Assembly (NCBI GenBank): GCA_938038385.1
Contig: CALHRD010000137.1
Location: forward strand, 1 to 32,739
Source of the DNA: an uncultured Burkholderiales bacterium
Lineage (GTDB): Bacteria > Pseudomonadota > Gammaproteobacteria > Burkholderiales > Thiobacillaceae
DNA: 32,739 bases
Direction: 5' to 3'
Every line of letters begins with the position of its first letter. The first letter of the stretch is position 1. The translations under genes and the position numbers were made by a program. Below are positions 26,648 to 32,494 of the stretch, piece by piece. The notes under the pieces were generated by a model, which ran no database searches, was not told where the DNA came from, and saw only the letters and a program-made list of their open reading frames with translations.

Positions 26648-28693
26648 ATGACCGGTTTCACCCCCCCCAACATTCGCACCCTCGCCCTGGTCGGCCACGG
26701 TGGCGCCGGCAAGACCACCCTCGCCGAGGCCCTTCTCGCCGCCAGTGGTGCCATCCCCAGTCCGGGGATGGTGGAAAAGGGAAACACGGTCTGCGATTAC
26801 GACCCCCTGGAGAAGGCGCATCAGCACTCCGTCAAGCTGGCGGCGGCGCATCTGATACACAAGGGCACCCGCATCCATCTGCTGGACACGCCCGGCTACC
26901 CAGATTTCATGGGTCAGGCCCTCTGTGCCCTCGACGCGGTCGAGACCGTGGCGGTGGTCATCGATGCCGCCAAGGGCATCGAGTTCACCACCAGCCGCAT
27001 GATGCACTGGGCGCAGACCCGCAAACTGTGCCGCATGGTCATCATCAACAAGATCGATGCCGACAACCTCGATCTGCCCGGTCTGCTTGCCGACCTGCAG
27101 ACTGCGTTCGGACGCGAGTGTCTGCCCATCAATCTGCCGGCGGACAGCGGCCGGCGGGTGGTGGATTGCTTCTTCAACCCCGGCGGCGACGCGGATTTCC
27201 TGTCCGTGGCCGATGCCCACCGCGCCCTGGTCGATCAGGTCGTCGAGGTGGACGAGGACCTCATGTCCCTCTACCTGGAACAGGGGGAAATCGCCCCGGA
27301 ACAGCTGCACGAGCCCTTCGAGCAGGCCCTGCGCGATGGCCACCTGATCCCGGTCTGCTTCGTCTCGGCGCGCAGCGGTGCGGGCGTGCAGGCGCTCTTG
27401 GACGTCATCGTGCGTTTGCTGCCCAATCCGGCCGAGGGCAACCCGCCACTGTTCCTGAAGGGCGAGGGCGAGGCGGCCCGCCCACTCAAGGCGGAGCCGG
27501 ATCCGTCCAGGCATGTGCTCGCCCATGTATTCAAGGTGGAAATGGACCCCTATGTGGGCAAGATGGCGGTGTTCCGGGTGCATCAGGGCACCGTCACCGC
27601 CGACACCCAACTCTACATTGGTGAGCTCAGAAAGCCTTTCAAGGTCAACCATCTCTACATGCTGCAGGGCAAACAGCTCGTGGAGGTGAAGGACTGCGTG
27701 CCCGGTGACATCTGCTGCGTGACCAAGGTGGACGACCTGAGCTTCGACTCGGTCTTGCACGACGCCCCGGAAGACGACCACATCCACATGAAGCCGTTGG
27801 ACTTCCCCCACGCCGTATTCGGCCTGGCCATCCGGCCTAGGAAACAGTCCGACATGACCAAGCTGGCGGAGGTCCTGCACCGTCTCACCGCCGAGGACCC
27901 TGGCCTGCACGTGGAGCATGACCCCTCGACGCACGAGGCGGTGATCCGCGGACTCGGTGAGATGCACCTGAATCGTGTCCTGGAGAAGATGCGCAGCCAG
28001 TTCAAGCTGGACGTGGATACCCATCCGCCTTCCATTCCCTACCGGGAGACCATCACCCAGCCGGCCGAAGGTCACTACCGGCACAAGAAGCAGACGGGCG
28101 GGGCCGGACAGTTCGGCGAGGTTTACCTCAGGATCGAGCCCCTGGGACGCGGCGCCGGTTTCGAATTCGTGGATGCGGTCAAGGGCGGGGTCATCCCCGG
28201 CCAGTTCATCCCCGCCGTCGAGAAAGGCGTCAGGCAGGCCATGGCCGCCGGCGGCGTGGCCGGATTTCCGATGCAGGACATCCGCGTGACGGTATACGAT
28301 GGCAAGACGCACCCGGTGGACGGCAAGGAGGTGGCCTTCATCGCCGCCGGCAAGAAGGCCTATCTGGAGGCTGTTGCCCAAGCTCGCCCCATCGTGCTGG
28401 AGCCCATTGTTCGGATCGAGCTGACCGTCCCGGAGGAATGCTTCGGCGACGTCAGCGGCGATCTGTCCGCCCGGCGTGGTCAGCTCACCGGCAGCAACAG
28501 CGGCCGTGGCGGCATGATGATCCTGGAAGGTCTGGTACCGCTGGCCGAACTGGACGACTTCCAGTCCCGCCTCAAGGCCATGACCGCTGGTCGCGGCTCC
28601 TATACCCTGGAACTGGCCGACTACCAGCCGGTGCCACCCAGCGTGCAACAGCAGCTGGCGGCACAATTCCGACCTTCCGCCGAAGAGGAGTGA
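26648..28693 (+). CDS. elongation factor G-like GTPase (second EF-G paralogue)
   Basis: The 681-residue protein has the EF-G domain order: G domain with P-loop LALVGHGGAGKTTLAEALL, DTPGYPDFMGQAL and MVIINKID; domain II (VFKVEMDPYVGKMAVFRVHQ); then HLNRVLEKMRSQFKLDVDTH, the domain IV start EGHYRHKKQTGGAGQFGEVY and a domain V ending in GRGSYTLELADYQPVP. Sequence style (short linkers, LIHKGTRIHLLDTPGY) is that of the EF-G-like paralogues present besides normal fusA in many bacteria; their exact role, in translation or recycling under stress, is not settled. ATG 26648 is chosen for its GGAG site and the family N-terminus; the longer frame to 26585 has no support. A mobile element sits four bases after the stop. 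Confidence 0.9.
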   Translation: MTGFTPPNIRTLALVGHGGAGKTTLAEALLAASGAIPSPGMVEKGNTVCDYDPLEKAHQHSVKLAAAHLIHKGTRIHLLDTPGYPDFMGQALCALDAVETVAVVIDAAKGIEFTTSRMMHWAQTRKLCRMVIINKIDADNLDLPGLLADLQTAFGRECLPINLPADSGRRVVDCFFNPGGDADFLSVADAHRALVDQVVEVDEDLMSLYLEQGEIAPEQLHEPFEQALRDGHLIPVCFVSARSGAGVQALLDVIVRLLPNPAEGNPPLFLKGEGEAARPLKAEPDPSRHVLAHVFKVEMDPYVGKMAVFRVHQGTVTADTQLYIGELRKPFKVNHLYMLQGKQLVEVKDCVPGDICCVTKVDDLSFDSVLHDAPEDDHIHMKPLDFPHAVFGLAIRPRKQSDMTKLAEVLHRLTAEDPGLHVEHDPSTHEAVIRGLGEMHLNRVLEKMRSQFKLDVDTHPPSIPYRETITQPAEGHYRHKKQTGGAGQFGEVYLRIEPLGRGAGFEFVDAVKGGVIPGQFIPAVEKGVRQAMAAGGVAGFPMQDIRVTVYDGKTHPVDGKEVAFIAAGKKAYLEAVAQARPIVLEPIVRIELTVPEECFGDVSGDLSARRGQLTGSNSGRGGMMILEGLVPLAELDDFQSRLKAMTAGRGSYTLELADYQPVPPSVQQQLAAQFRPSAEEE

Positions 28694-28696
28694 TTC

Positions 28697-28813
28697 CCTG
28701 AATCCTTGTCGATGCTGCTGGTTGCCACGTAGGTCGGGCTTCAGCCCGACACCCAACCCGTCGCACTGGAGTCCGACCTACACCGGGTTGGTCGTGATCG
28801 ACACGGATTCAGG
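28697..28813 (-). mobile_element. 117-bp MITE-like element, copy 2, inverted
   Basis: Read on the minus strand this is the same 117-bp sequence as 25414-25530, with about 16 differences, the same CCTGAATCC ends and the internal palindrome (28733-28750). Unlike copy 1 it has no target duplication: the flanks are GATTC and TCTAT. One side starts three bases after the stop codon of the EF-G-like gene; the other cuts the hsp20 remnant. The 7-bp stem GTCGGGC/GCCCGAC may act as a weak transcription end for the EF-G-like gene, though no T-run follows. Confidence 0.8.
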
Positions 28814-29018
28814 TCTATCCCTGCGTCCAGGCCGTCCGGGTCGAGGCCGGGCGCGAAGGCATGGATCTCTACTTACCCGGCGGTATTGCCCACGTTCATG
28901 GCCGTAAACCGCGCGTGAGCCCGCGAATACCGGGCATCGAGTCGAAGGCGCGGGTCATCTACCTCTGCAGCCTGTCCATTTCCGCGAACAGGTCACAGGG
29001 AAACAGGGGGCGATACAT
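28814..29018 (-). pseudogene. small heat-shock protein (Hsp20) N-terminal remnant
   Basis: From ATG 29016-29018 the minus strand reads MYRPLFPCDLFAEMDRLQR, stop (TAG, codon 20), then MTRAFDSMPGIRGL, and after a frameshift near codon 41 MNVGNTAG, stop (TAA), VEIHAFAPGLDPDGLDAGID. Intact proteobacterial Hsp20 proteins start MYxSLFPRDLFAExDRLQRE and continue ALNVGxTPxSVEIYAFAPGLDPA, so the match is clear in spite of three lesions. The remaining alpha-crystallin domain is gone: the sequence ends where the inverted 117-bp element begins. On the other side the 143-bp element sits directly at the start codon. It was once divergent from cbpA, a sensible heat-shock pair. Confidence 0.8.
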
Positions 29019-29161
29019 GGGCACCTCGAAAAACCGTCGCGAGCGGCCCGAGTGCAAGGCGGACGGAGCACAGCGACCGAGACATATCAAGTAGATAGGC
29101 GAGGGGGCGAGCACCGCCCAACGCAGCAATCGGGTCGCGCAACAGGTTTTTCGAGGTGCCC
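29019..29161 (+). mobile_element. 143-bp MITE-like element with perfect 17-bp ends and ACAT duplication
   Basis: GGGCACCTCGAAAAACC (29019-29035) and its exact complement (29145-29161) bound the element, and ACAT occurs on both outer sides (29015-29018 and 29162-29165) as a 4-bp target duplication. It has no coding sense. Removing the element and one ACAT rejoins the hsp20 start codon to its upstream region (ATGATGTATCGC on the minus strand), proving where it went in. The family of the parent transposase is not recognised. It fills most of the gap between the hsp20 remnant and cbpA. Confidence 0.85.
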
Positions 29162-29171
29162 ACATCATGGT

Positions 29172-29200
29172 CTTGAAAACCCCCGAGGTGGCTGTCATGT
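29172..29200 (+). promoter_or_regulatory. sigma-32-like heat-shock promoter of cbpAM
   Basis: CTTGAAA (29172-29178) is the perfect sigma-32 -35 sequence; 14 bases on lies TGTCATGT (29193-29200), matching the CATnT core of the CCCCATnT -10 box. cbpA starts 34 bases further. The class of the downstream genes (J-domain protein and modulator) supports heat-shock control. A second, opposite promoter for hsp20 once shared this region. Confidence 0.55.
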
Positions 29201-29233
29201 AGGGGGCAAAGACCGCCGCAACAGGAAAACAGG

Positions 29234-30178
29234 ATGCAATACAAGGACTACTACGCGGTGCTGGGTGTGCCCCGTGACGCCACGGCGGAGGACATCAAGA
29301 AGGCCTTCCGCAGGCTGGCGCGCAAGTATCACCCGGACGTGTCCAAGGAAAAGGACGCCGAGTTGCACATGAAAGAGGTCAACGAGGCCTATGCGGTCCT
29401 TTCGGACCCGGAAAAGCGCGCTGCCTATGACCAGCTTGGCCAGGGCTACCGACCCGGCGAGGAGTTTCGGCCACCGCCCGACTGGGACGCAGGTTTCGAG
29501 TTCTCCGCGCATGGTTTTTCGCCCCACGAGGCGGCGGACTTCTCCGAGTTCTTCTCCCAGCTCTTCGGCGGTCTGGGCGGGGCGCGTGGCTTCCGCGCCA
29601 CGGGCGGAACCTACCGTTCCCAGGGCGAAGACCACCACGCCAAGGTCTATCTCGACATCGAGGACGCCTTCGCCGGTGCCACACGGCAGATTTCGCTGCG
29701 GGTACCGCGTATGGACGCCCAAGGGCGGGTGAGCCTGGACACCCGCACCCTCAACGTGAAAATTCCACGCGGGGTGCGCGAGGGTCAGATCATCCGCCTG
29801 GCTGGACAGGGCGGACCTGGACTTGGCGGCGGGGTGCCCGGCGATCTCCTGCTGGAGGTGCATTTCAAACCCCACCCGCGTTTCCGCCCCGATGGGCGCG
29901 ACCTGCACATGACGCTGCCGGTCGCCCCCTGGGAGGCCGCCCTCGGATCGGTGGTAGCGGTGGACCTGCCGGGTGGCCCCGTGAAGGTACGTATCCCACC
30001 GGGAGCGCAGAGCGGCAAGCAGCTGCGGGTGCGGGGCAAAGGCATACCCGGCGAGCCGGCCGGCGACCTGCTGCTGGAGGTACAGGTGGTGCTGCCCCCA
30101 GCCGATACACCCAAGGCGCGCGAATTTTATGAACGCATGGCCAGGGAACTGGCGTTCGACCCCCGGCAAGGGAGCTGA
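29234..30178 (+). CDS. cbpA: DnaJ-class co-chaperone CbpA (curved DNA-binding protein)
   Basis: This 314-residue DnaJ homologue stimulates DnaK and, in E. coli, binds curved DNA in starvation. The J domain MQYKDYYAVLGVPRDATAED runs to about residue 70 with the HPD motif at 33-35 (KYHPDVSKEKDAE). A Gly/Phe-rich segment follows (FSEFFSQLFGGLGGARGF), then two C-terminal substrate-binding domains (KVYLDIEDAFAGATRQISLR, VPGDLLLEVHFKPHPRFRPD) and no zinc-finger cysteines, which separates CbpA from DnaJ. AGGA lies ahead of the ATG. cbpM follows after three bases; together they form a heat-shock-type operon. Confidence 0.95.
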   Translation: MQYKDYYAVLGVPRDATAEDIKKAFRRLARKYHPDVSKEKDAELHMKEVNEAYAVLSDPEKRAAYDQLGQGYRPGEEFRPPPDWDAGFEFSAHGFSPHEAADFSEFFSQLFGGLGGARGFRATGGTYRSQGEDHHAKVYLDIEDAFAGATRQISLRVPRMDAQGRVSLDTRTLNVKIPRGVREGQIIRLAGQGGPGLGGGVPGDLLLEVHFKPHPRFRPDGRDLHMTLPVAPWEAALGSVVAVDLPGGPVKVRIPPGAQSGKQLRVRGKGIPGEPAGDLLLEVQVVLPPADTPKAREFYERMARELAFDPRQGS

Positions 30179-30181
30179 ACC

Positions 30182-30487
30182 ATGCACGAAGACGAGATCC
30201 TCATCGGCAGCCTCATGGACGACACCTGGCTGACCCTCGAGCAGGCCGCCGCCGCGTGCGACGTGGAAACGGACTGGCTGCTCGCACATCTGGAAGAAGG
30301 CCTCTTCCCCCATGCCGAGAGCGTCGCAGGGGTGTGGCGCTTCTCCGCCGCGACCCTGGTCCGTGCGCGACGCATGCGACAGCTGGAGCGGGATTTCGAC
30401 GCCGTGCCCGAGCTTGCAGCCTTGGTCGCCGACATGCTGGAAGAGATCGATGCACTGCGCGCCCGCCTGCGCTGCCGCGGCGGCTGA
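30182..30487 (+). CDS. cbpM: chaperone modulator CbpM
   Basis: The 101-residue protein is of the size and type of CbpM, a MerR-like helix-turn-helix protein that binds the J domain of CbpA and inhibits it. Visible are WLTLEQAAAACDVETDWLLA, HLEEGLFPHAESVAGVWRFS and then SAATLVRARRMRQLERDFDA, the typical CbpM layout, ending in a coiled helix (VADMLEEIDALRARLRCRGG). GGAG stands seven bases ahead of the ATG. Adjacency to cbpA makes the identification firm. Confidence 0.9.
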   Translation: MHEDEILIGSLMDDTWLTLEQAAAACDVETDWLLAHLEEGLFPHAESVAGVWRFSAATLVRARRMRQLERDFDAVPELAALVADMLEEIDALRARLRCRGG

Positions 30488-30853
30488 AGCCAGTACGCCG
30501 TCATCGGCGAGGGCACCGTGCCGCTATCGGCCACCCCCTTACGCTTACTCGCCGGCGGGTCTCTTCGTCGTGCCCGATCGACTGTGCGATGGGCTGGTGC
30601 GATGGGCTGAAGCGCGGTCCGCACGCACCCGCTCGCGGGCGCAAACGGGACTGAAAGATGCTTTGCCGCCCGCCCGGATCGCGCCGTTCGAGCTACTCCC
30701 ACTCTATCATCAACGAGGTTGCAATCGCCTTGATTTGTCTATTGTTTTTCTGCATCGAGTTTCGCAATACCCTACTGTATACCCTGCCGAAAAAATTCTT
30801 GCTCTTGCCTGTCGTTGCCTGTCTTTGCCAGACGTACAGGGTTTCGCCGCCGG
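30488..30853. other. gene-free spacer with short tandem repeats
   Basis: No convincing gene is seen in these 366 bases. GTGCGATGGGCTG occurs twice in direct tandem (30584-30596, 30597-30609). Further on the sequence turns clearly AT-richer than its surroundings, with three ten-base units ending in TTGCCTGTC, TTGCCTGTC and TTGCCAGAC (30804-30833). No terminator with a T-run follows cbpM. It separates the conserved chromosome from the minus-strand toxin-antitoxin island and may be an insertion boundary. Confidence 0.5.
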
Positions 30854-31189
30854 TCATGCGATCGCCAGGGTCAGGTACCCCATCGGTTCCTTCGCCGACT
30901 TCACCTTGATCTCGATGTCATAGCCGAGGCGATTCAGGCAGTCCATCAGCTTGCGCTCAGACAGATTCGAAAAATCCCCGCGCATCATCGCTGACACTTT
31001 GGGTTGCGAAATGCCCATGCGTTTTGCCGCCGCTTGTTGCGTCAGACCCAGGGCGCGCATCGCCCTCCTGATCTCAACCACCAAGCCGGTCTTGATCTTC
31101 AGTTTCTCCGCATCAGGCAGGCCAAGGTCGGCAAAAACATTGCCCGACCCACGCTGAACCTCGATACCTTCAATGATCCGTTTTTGCAT
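30854..31189 (-). CDS. XRE-family antitoxin (HigA-like)
   Basis: The 111-residue protein has a central helix-turn-helix: LVVEIRRAMRALGLTQQAAA then KRMGISQPKVSAMMRGDFSN at about residues 37-75, the recognisable form of XRE-type antitoxins paired with Gp49-like/HigB toxins. The N-terminus MQKRIIEGIEVQRGSGNVFA would contact the toxin. The ATG (31187-31189) is preceded by GGAG. It overlaps the toxin gene by 20 bases, toxin first, the usual higBA order. The antitoxin is intact while its toxin is broken, so it may now work only as a DNA-binding repressor or as protection against related toxins. Confidence 0.85.
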   Translation of the reverse strand: MQKRIIEGIEVQRGSGNVFADLGLPDAEKLKIKTGLVVEIRRAMRALGLTQQAAAKRMGISQPKVSAMMRGDFSNLSERKLMDCLNRLGYDIEIKVKSAKEPMGYLTLAIA

Positions 31190-31547
31190 TTTTTAACTCC
31201 TCTACCAATGCCTCGGCGACCTTCAGCCGGGCGCGAATGATGTCCATGTCCGCCTTCGGTGTGGCGATCCCGCTCTTGCTCTTTTTCTGGAAGCAGTGCA
31301 GCACGAACACCGCCTCGGCGAACTTCACCATGTAGACCGCTCAATACGTGCCGCCGACATCGTCCTCGACCACTTCCAGCACGCCGGCGCCGCCGAAGCC
31401 CTTGAGCACCTTCGCTGCATCATCCCGGTCGCCCATCTGCGCCAATGACAGCGCATAACCAAAACGCCGACGGACACCAGGCGGTAACACCATCAAGTCT
31501 CTGTAGCTGCTCCCGATCCATTCGAGCGGTTTTTCCTGACCAGTCAT
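31170..31547 (-). pseudogene. HigB/Gp49-like toxin with in-frame TGA
   Basis: Reading from ATG 31545-31547: MTGQEKPLEWIGSSYRDLMV, then PPGVRRRFGYALSLAQMGDR and VLEVVEDDVGGTY, then TGA (31341-31343, codon 69), then AVYMVKFAEAVFVLHCFQKK and SKSGIATPKADMDIIRARLK to a normal stop at 31170-31172. Relatives of this phage Gp49-like RelE-fold toxin have TYRAVYxVxF at the break, so one C-to-T change in an Arg CGA codon explains it. Everything else, 125 residues with the catalytic C-terminal Lys/Arg region, is preserved in frame. The loss is thus recent, or is a sequencing error. It is followed by its intact antitoxin. Confidence 0.82.
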
Positions 31548-31553
31548 ATTAAA

Positions 31554-31574
31554 ATTATACATGAACAAGTATAA
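31554..31574 (-). promoter_or_regulatory. higBA operator and -10 box
   Basis: TTATAC (31555-31560) and GTATAA (31569-31574) form a 6-bp inverted repeat with an 8-base spacer, and the minus-strand TATAAT (31554-31559) overlaps one arm. The site lies just upstream of the toxin start and fits an antitoxin-bound autorepression operator. No good -35 hexamer is seen at the usual distance. Confidence 0.4.
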
Positions 31575-31825
31575 ATGAGGGGGCCGGGATGAAAGCAATC
31601 TTGAGATTGATCCAGAAGCAAGGCTCCATGCCCTCCATGCCGAAGTAGAGCCCTAGTCGCAAAGCCGTGTCGGCAGTAATTGGCCGGCGACCATGAACGA
31701 TGTCGCTGATACGGCTTGGAAACATCAATATCAGCGGCAAGTTGGCGCGCCGTGATGCCCAGCGGCTTCAAGAATTCTTCCAGCAGGATTTCGCCAGGGT
31801 GAATTTCGTCGAGCAGTTTCGCCAT
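31555..31825 (-). pseudogene. HigA antitoxin, frameshifted and C-terminally replaced
   Basis: The start MAKLLDEIHPGEILLEEFLK, then PLGITARQLAADIDVS, is that of HigA antitoxins. Right after DVS the sense moves to another frame that reads SRISDIVHGRRPITADTALR and LGLYFGME, the family's helix-turn-helix recognition segment, so one base was gained or lost at about 31718-31730. GGCATGGAG is then duplicated in tandem (GMEGME), and after CFWINL similarity ends and the frame runs into the promoter of the next toxin gene. GAGAGG precedes the ATG at 31823-31825. The protein cannot be a working repressor. Confidence 0.75.
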
Positions 31826-31838
31826 GTTCCGTTACCTC

Positions 31839-31964
31839 TCAGCGATAATCCACGATCTCGACCTGATGTGCGCCATCTTCGCGCCAGACAAAGCAGATGC
31901 GCCACTGGTCGTTGATGCGGATGCGGTGCTGCCCCTTGCGGTCCCCTTTCAGGGCTTCGCCCCC
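31839..31964 (-). pseudogene. HigB toxin, C-terminal fragment
   Basis: The frame ending at 31839-31841 encodes EALKGDRKGQHRIRINDQWR and then ICFVWREDGAHQVEIVDYR, the complete C-terminal half of a RelE-fold HigB toxin with its conserved Arg-Ile-Asn-Asp-Gln-Trp-Arg segment. The N-terminal half is missing; upstream DNA belongs to a DNA methylase in another frame. The fragment stands directly ahead of the higA remnant, as in a normal higBA pair, so this was once a whole module. Confidence 0.75.
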
Positions 31965-31965
31965 T

Positions 31966-32082
31966 GTTGCCGAAGGCTTCAAGGAAGGCGTAGGGGAACG
32001 CTGCGGGGTCGAAGGGCTGCTCCGCAAGGTCTGTGATGGCTTGTTCAATTTCTACGGCATATGGGATTGGCGCGTTAAGCAA
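31966..32082 (-). pseudogene. N-terminal fragment of a restriction-modification DNA methylase
   Basis: About 39 codons read YAVEIEQAITDLAEQPFDPA and AFPYAFLEAFGN, which I recognise as the start of large N6-adenine DNA methylase or combined restriction proteins (the AVEIEQ...FPFAFLEAFGNK start). The remaining many hundred codons are absent: after AFGN the sequence is HigB. The apparent TTG start overlaps the end of vapC by eight bases, suggesting it was the downstream gene of a vapBC-methylase arrangement before deletion. Family assignment is from memory and the fragment is short. Confidence 0.5.
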
Positions 32083-32494
32083 CCTTCCAGGGGTTGATGA
32101 CAGTCACGCCAGCCGCTGCATAGGGCGAGGTGTCGCGTGATGCCACGATGAAGCCCCGCGATGCGGCAATCGCCGCGATGTAGCCGTCCGGCGTCGGGAA
32201 GCCACGCCCGCCGTTCTTGGCCGTCACGGCCAGGTCGGCGTAGTGGCGCGCTGCAGCCGTATCGAACGGCAGCACCCGATCCTTGAACAGCTCCAGCAGT
32301 TCGTTCAGGGCGCGGTCGAGCATGTTCTTGCGCCTGCCTGCCGGCAGCGCCCGTATGCCAAACAGCAGCTCGGCCAGCGTGACGCTCGACAGATACAGAG
32401 TTTCTGCCGCTTGGTCGTTAAGCCAGGCTATTACGGCCGCGTCTGGCTCTGGCTTCATCGCCTCGGAAACGACGTTGGTATCCAGGACGATCAT
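32075..32494 (-). CDS. VapC/FitB-type PIN-domain ribonuclease toxin
   Basis: The 139-residue protein starts MIVLDTNVVSEAMKPEPDAA and carries the PIN active-site acids: Asp5, Glu42 (SSVTLAELLFGIRAL) and Asp in FPTPDGYIAAIAASRGF, followed by VASRDTSPYAAAGVTVINPW, the signature end of FitB/VapC toxins. Such proteins cleave RNA unless bound by the antitoxin. Length is normal and no lesion is seen. The ATG directly follows the antitoxin stop (TGA-ATG), so the two are coupled. Confidence 0.92.
   Translation of the reverse strand: MIVLDTNVVSEAMKPEPDAAVIAWLNDQAAETLYLSSVTLAELLFGIRALPAGRRKNMLDRALNELLELFKDRVLPFDTAAARHYADLAVTAKNGGRGFPTPDGYIAAIAASRGFIVASRDTSPYAAAGVTVINPWKVA

Noticed and set aside
28733-28750. 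Hairpin GTCGGGC-TTCA-GCCCGAC as intrinsic terminator of the EF-G-like gene
   Set aside because: No T-run follows and the same hairpin is an internal part of both 117-bp elements; kept only as a possible weak stop.
25414-28813. Inversion of the 3.2-kb segment by recombination between the two 117-bp copies
   Set aside because: Copy 1 keeps matching ATTAA on both sides; an inversion would have separated the two halves of the duplication.
30584-30833. Short tandem repeats as a CRISPR array
   Set aside because: Units are adjacent 13- and 10-base repeats in two or three copies without spacers; no cas genes are near.
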